Notes under the pieces: generated by a model
What the model was told of the DNA's origin: nothing
Seen by the model: the letters and a program-made list of their open reading frames with translations, nothing else
Databases searched by the model: none
Assembly (NCBI GenBank): GCA_964627455.1
Contig: CAZVKC010000026.1
Span: forward strand, 30,569 to 94,568
DNA from: F-183 sp964627455
GTDB lineage: Bacteria; Acidobacteriota; Terriglobia; Bryobacterales; Bryobacteraceae
Reading direction: 5' to 3'
DNA length: 64,000 bases
Position numbers and translations under genes: made by a program
In this document: positions 61,467-64,000 of the stretch, one piece after another
Layout of the letters: each line of letters begins with the position of its first letter
How positions within the stretch are numbered: position 1 is the first letter of the stretch

Positions 61467-62693
61467 TTGAAATGGGTGCGTGCCGAGAACCGGACGACGC
61501 GGATGGTGGTGGGCGGGTCCACGACGGGATTCGGATACGACGGCGAGGGGCGGCGAGTGTGGAAGGCGGTGTGCGCGAGGACCTCGGCGACGTCGTGCAA
61601 GCCTTCGACCGCGGATGCGGAGCCGGCGGGGCGGAAGTATCTGGTTGCGGATCACCTGGGGTCCACGCGGATGACGTTTGGGACGGGGTACTCGACGAAG
61701 CGGTATGACTACATGCCGTTCGGCGAGGCGATCGGGAGTGGGGTGAATGGGCGCGGGAGCGAGTATGCGCTGGTTGGGGAGAAGGTGCGGTTCACGGGGC
61801 AGGTCCGGGATGCGGAGACTGGGCTGGATTACTTTGGGGCGCGGTATTACGGATCGGCGCATGGACGGTTCCTGGGCGTGGATCCGGATAACGCGGCTGG
61901 GCGGGTGGAGGATCCGCAGAGTTGGAATGGGTACGCCTATGTGCGGAATTCGCCGCTGACCCTGGTGGATCCGGATGGGGAGGATTATCAGGTTTGTGGG
62001 GGTGGTGGTTGCGGGAACCACAGCAACCCTGACTTCTTGAACTATTCCCTATCCTTGGCGCAAGCGGGCTATCGGTTTGTCGGCACGGAGGAATCAGGGC
62101 AGATACTGACGCGCGACGGTTTGTTCTTCAAGGGTTATCATTACTTCTTTAACAAGGACGCTGAACGTCTAGACCTTTTCTCCGCCTCGATGAAAGTCCA
62201 TCTGGACCACTACGCTCGAGAGACGGTGCGGGAAGGTGTAATGACCTATGCTGGGGGGGGCAGTTGGGGGCCTTGTATCGAGATTCGTGCTTGCCCCGCT
62301 TATCGGAAGGATTGGCGCGAGAATCGCCGCTTCAAAGGCCGTCGAAATTGCGAGCGGCGGAACTGGCGAGATTGGGTCGATGCAGATTATCCGTGCGATA
62401 AAGAAAGGTGAGAGCATTGCGGATCTAGCGAATGAGCAAAGGCAATCACTTTTCAAACTGGCAACGAGGTGGCGGCAGTGAGGCTTGCGAATGGTGAGCG
62501 AGCACTCGTGTCTGGTGGGCGAGGGGGCATCAGATTAGATGGTGTCAAGAGGATCTACGGTCACACTCATCCATATGGCAACTCCGGTCCGGTAGTTCCA
62601 TCTAGTGCCGACCAATCGGCTCTGCGTACTCTGGGGCAACGAAAGTCGTATATCCTTGAACGTGGTCAAGTGGTTCCATTTAAAAGCAAATGA
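61467..62693 (+). pseudogene. RHS-repeat C-terminus with JAMM-like toxin tip, 5'-truncated and twice frameshifted
   Basis: The remnant starts inside an RHS repeat (RAENRTTRM, then GFGYDGEGRRV). It keeps the core DYMPFGEAIG, RFTGQVRDAETGLDYFGARYY and the DPDGE end. The tip is broken by two shifts. At the run of eight G at 62253-62260 one G too many moves the frame, so the continuation AGGAVGGLVSRFVLAP lies in the +1 frame. Near 62455 a missing base returns it to the first frame (ATGNEVAAVRLANGERALVSGG). The last part has a JAMM-like GHTHPYG and PSSAD pattern (62562 onwards) and ends at 62693. The upstream part is missing; the terminase unit begins there. It is probably a non-functional polymorphic toxin tip. 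Confidence 0.75.
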
Positions 62694-62696
62694 GTT

Positions 62697-63191
62697 ATGG
62701 CACTGTACGTAGCAGGTCAGCCATGTTCGATCTGTGGTGAAAGGATCGAATCTGACGATTCTTTGATCCTCTTGCCCCATTTCACAAGCAATGAAGCTGA
62801 CCCGTTGTTTGATCTCTCGGATGCTGCAGCCCATGCTCATTGCATTCGGGAGCACCCTGAAGCTGAGCGCCTTAAGAGACGTCTGGACGAGTTCGACCGG
62901 GTGCGAAGCCAGCCGGTGAAGTATTGCGAGGTGTGCGGAAAGCCAATCACAAACCCGGATGAGTTTTATGGTCTGGGTTTTTTGGGGGACGATGAATCGG
63001 CTCGGACTTGGAACTATAGGATGTTCCATCGCGGTTGCCTACCCTTCTGGAGAGAATTGCCTGCACTTATTGCGTGGACTGATTGGGCTGTGACGCGTGG
63101 ATACTGGACAAAACACAGCATGCTGCCGCTCGCAGATGAGCTCCGAAATGCGGGCGAACAATCGTCTCGTGGGGAGTTGTCAGATCGTTGA
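62697..63191 (+). CDS. Possible immunity protein with Cys-x-x-Cys motifs
   Basis: The 164-residue protein starts at ATG 62697, 3 bases after the toxin remnant. It has two CxxC pairs, CSICGERI (about residues 10-17) and CEVCGKPI (about 79-86), so it may bind zinc. Its place directly downstream of an RHS toxin tip is that of an immunity gene; there is no direct evidence of binding. No family is named with confidence. Confidence 0.5.
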   Translation: MALYVAGQPCSICGERIESDDSLILLPHFTSNEADPLFDLSDAAAHAHCIREHPEAERLKRRLDEFDRVRSQPVKYCEVCGKPITNPDEFYGLGFLGDDESARTWNYRMFHRGCLPFWRELPALIAWTDWAVTRGYWTKHSMLPLADELRNAGEQSSRGELSDR

Positions 63192-63332
63192 TTTGATTCA
63201 CGAACTGGCTCTGGGATCGTGGCACATGATTGTGAATAGGCGTTTGCCATCGGTCGACAACGGATCGGGGAAAGTGGTGTGCCGGCGATTCGATGCGATG
63301 GGCCGGCCGTCGGCGGCTGGTGCGGGCGCCGC

Positions 63333-63406
63333 GCTTTCGGTGGCCCCGTCGGTCGCTCCGCCCAAGGGCGTCGCTGGGCTCCGCTCCTTACGGGTCCACC
63401 GAAAGC
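63333..63406. repeat. Large imperfect palindrome
   Basis: The arms 63333-63348 and 63391-63406 pair over 16 bases with one mismatch; the outer 11 are perfect (GCTTTCGGTGG with CCACCGAAAGC). The 42-base interior has its own smaller stem. It lies in a stretch, 63192-63480, in which I see no gene. The form is that of a REP/REPIN-like or transposon-associated hairpin. Confidence 0.55.
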
Positions 63407-63479
63407 AGGTTTTGAGTGACTTTGGTGTGGGGATTTTTCGACCGGAACTTTGGGGAATTCTCAACCGGTATTGACACCA

Positions 63480-63895
63480 AGAGATCTCTTTGGATCCGCG
63501 AGAGCGGTAGGGGGAAGGAATTAGAGACGACTGCCCAACGCCCAAGGAGAAGTCGGATCTCCTCGTAGTAGCGCTGAAGCTGGTGAAAGCCAGTGGAGCA
63601 AAGGGGGAGATGGATTGAACAGCGCAGAACCTCGGCAGTTGAGCTTCGTATTCGCCGACAGCCCGCAAGGGGACAAGGGGCGCGATTTACAGGACGAGTC
63701 CAGTGGAAAGCGATTCTTGGTGCATACTGCGAAGGGCAACGGCCGGATGGAACCTGCCACTTGCATGGCCGTCGCAAGACGGTCGTTGGAGTTAGTGGCG
63801 TCGGCGAGTAATCTGGCGCTGGCGCTGTTGAATGTGTTGTGAAACAAGGGAGCGCCCGGAGTAGACGGGCGGAGAGTGGAGCAGGTGGTCATTGC
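63480..63895 (+). mobile_element. Group II intron remnant with broken reverse transcriptase ORF
   Basis: Part of the intron RNA is visible at about 63575-63610, with the GGTGAAAGCC and GTGGAGCAAAGGGGG-like block usual before an intron-encoded protein. The protein starts at TTG 63615 (NSAEPRQLSF) and stops at TGA 63840-63842. Reading through that TGA gives NKGAPGVDGRRVEQVV, the conserved opening of the reverse transcriptase, so the stop is a nonsense mutation of an expected Arg codon (CGA). The ORF is then cut at about 63895 where RHS sequence begins. Only the first domain is left, and the element cannot splice or move. The left boundary is approximate. Confidence 0.72.
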
Positions 63896-64000
63896 GCCGC
63901 GCATGGCGGAATGCAGGTGCTGGTGTACGGATCGACAGGGCACATGCAGTTCACGCGGTACAGCAACTTGCTGCAGGCGCAGCGGATCCAGGTGACTGGG
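63896..64000 (+). CDS. RHS-repeat protein fragment, runs off right edge
   Basis: The frame 63896-64000 reads AAHGGMQVLVYGSTGHM and then QFTRYSNLLQAQRIQVTG, an RHS-repeat-like pattern (compare the YNNRLQPTQIQ form of RHS proteins). It begins straight after the intron remnant, with no start codon, so it is a second RHS fragment or the middle of a gene interrupted by the intron piece. The rest is outside the window. Confidence 0.5.

Overview
The window is a high-GC bacterial chromosome segment. It most resembles an Acidobacteriota genome of the Solibacter/Bryobacter type. That is an inference from gene content: an alternative complex III plus caa3-oxidase operon, many secreted or TonB-family proteins, an S9 peptidase, a Tat-exported Gfo/Idh/MocA protein, a DUF1080 protein, and RHS debris beside a terminase-like unit. 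No rRNA or tRNA gene was seen. Two runs of exactly 100 N are assembly joins, and the 55 bases on either side of each run are identical.

Left part (1-5.8 kb): the 5' end of an S9 peptidase, a glycine-zipper exported protein, a degenerate GGDEF protein, an SMP-30-type lactonase, a TonB-family protein and an AAA/DUF4143 ATPase. Two identical-architecture inverted repeats (13-5-13) lie upstream of the ATPase. Respiratory block (5.7-18.6 kb): one long operon, actABCDEF, a small membrane gene, sco, then coxBACD (12 genes in all). It starts at a recognisable sigma-70-like promoter and ends at a clean terminator. It encodes a quinol:cytochrome c oxidoreductase and an A2-type (YSHP motif) caa3 oxidase.

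Middle (18.7-32.6 kb): DUF2157, BON and DUF3500 proteins, a stand-alone atpD-atpC pair, a TetR-controlled ABC exporter, a REC-PAS-GGDEF-EAL protein whose signalling motifs are all degraded, DUF423, a thioesterase, an IPT-TonB fusion, a DUF885 metallopeptidase-like protein and a small conserved protein.

Catabolic block (40.3 to 32.6 kb, minus strand): eight tightly coupled genes, most with overlapping stop and start codons. They encode an AstE/aspartoacylase-like deacylase, a class III aminotransferase, a BNR/sialidase-like secreted protein, an MBL hydrolase, a threonine synthase/dehydratase-like PLP enzyme, an SDR, a RidA and an M81 (MlrC-like) metallopeptidase. I cannot name the substrate. 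This is the best candidate in the window for an undescribed pathway.

Membrane and housekeeping block (40.3-51.6 kb): an RNase H-like exonuclease, an xre-nfeD-flotillin-pspA membrane-stress operon divergent from a ROK regulator, two PH-domain proteins, DUF1080, and the conserved rpmH-rnpA-yidD-yidC-jag string. rnpA has no ordinary start codon outside rpmH, and Jag carries an RGG-rich tail.

Right part (51.7-64 kb): a lipoprotein pair, a secreted haem-motif protein, a group II PLP decarboxylase, a DapA-like lyase and a divergent Gfo/Idh/MocA gene. These are followed by mobile debris: a terminase-like three-gene unit, a 5'-truncated RHS toxin tip with two compensating frameshifts and a JAMM-like motif, a possible immunity gene, a large palindrome, a group II intron remnant with a nonsense codon, and a second RHS fragment running off the right edge.
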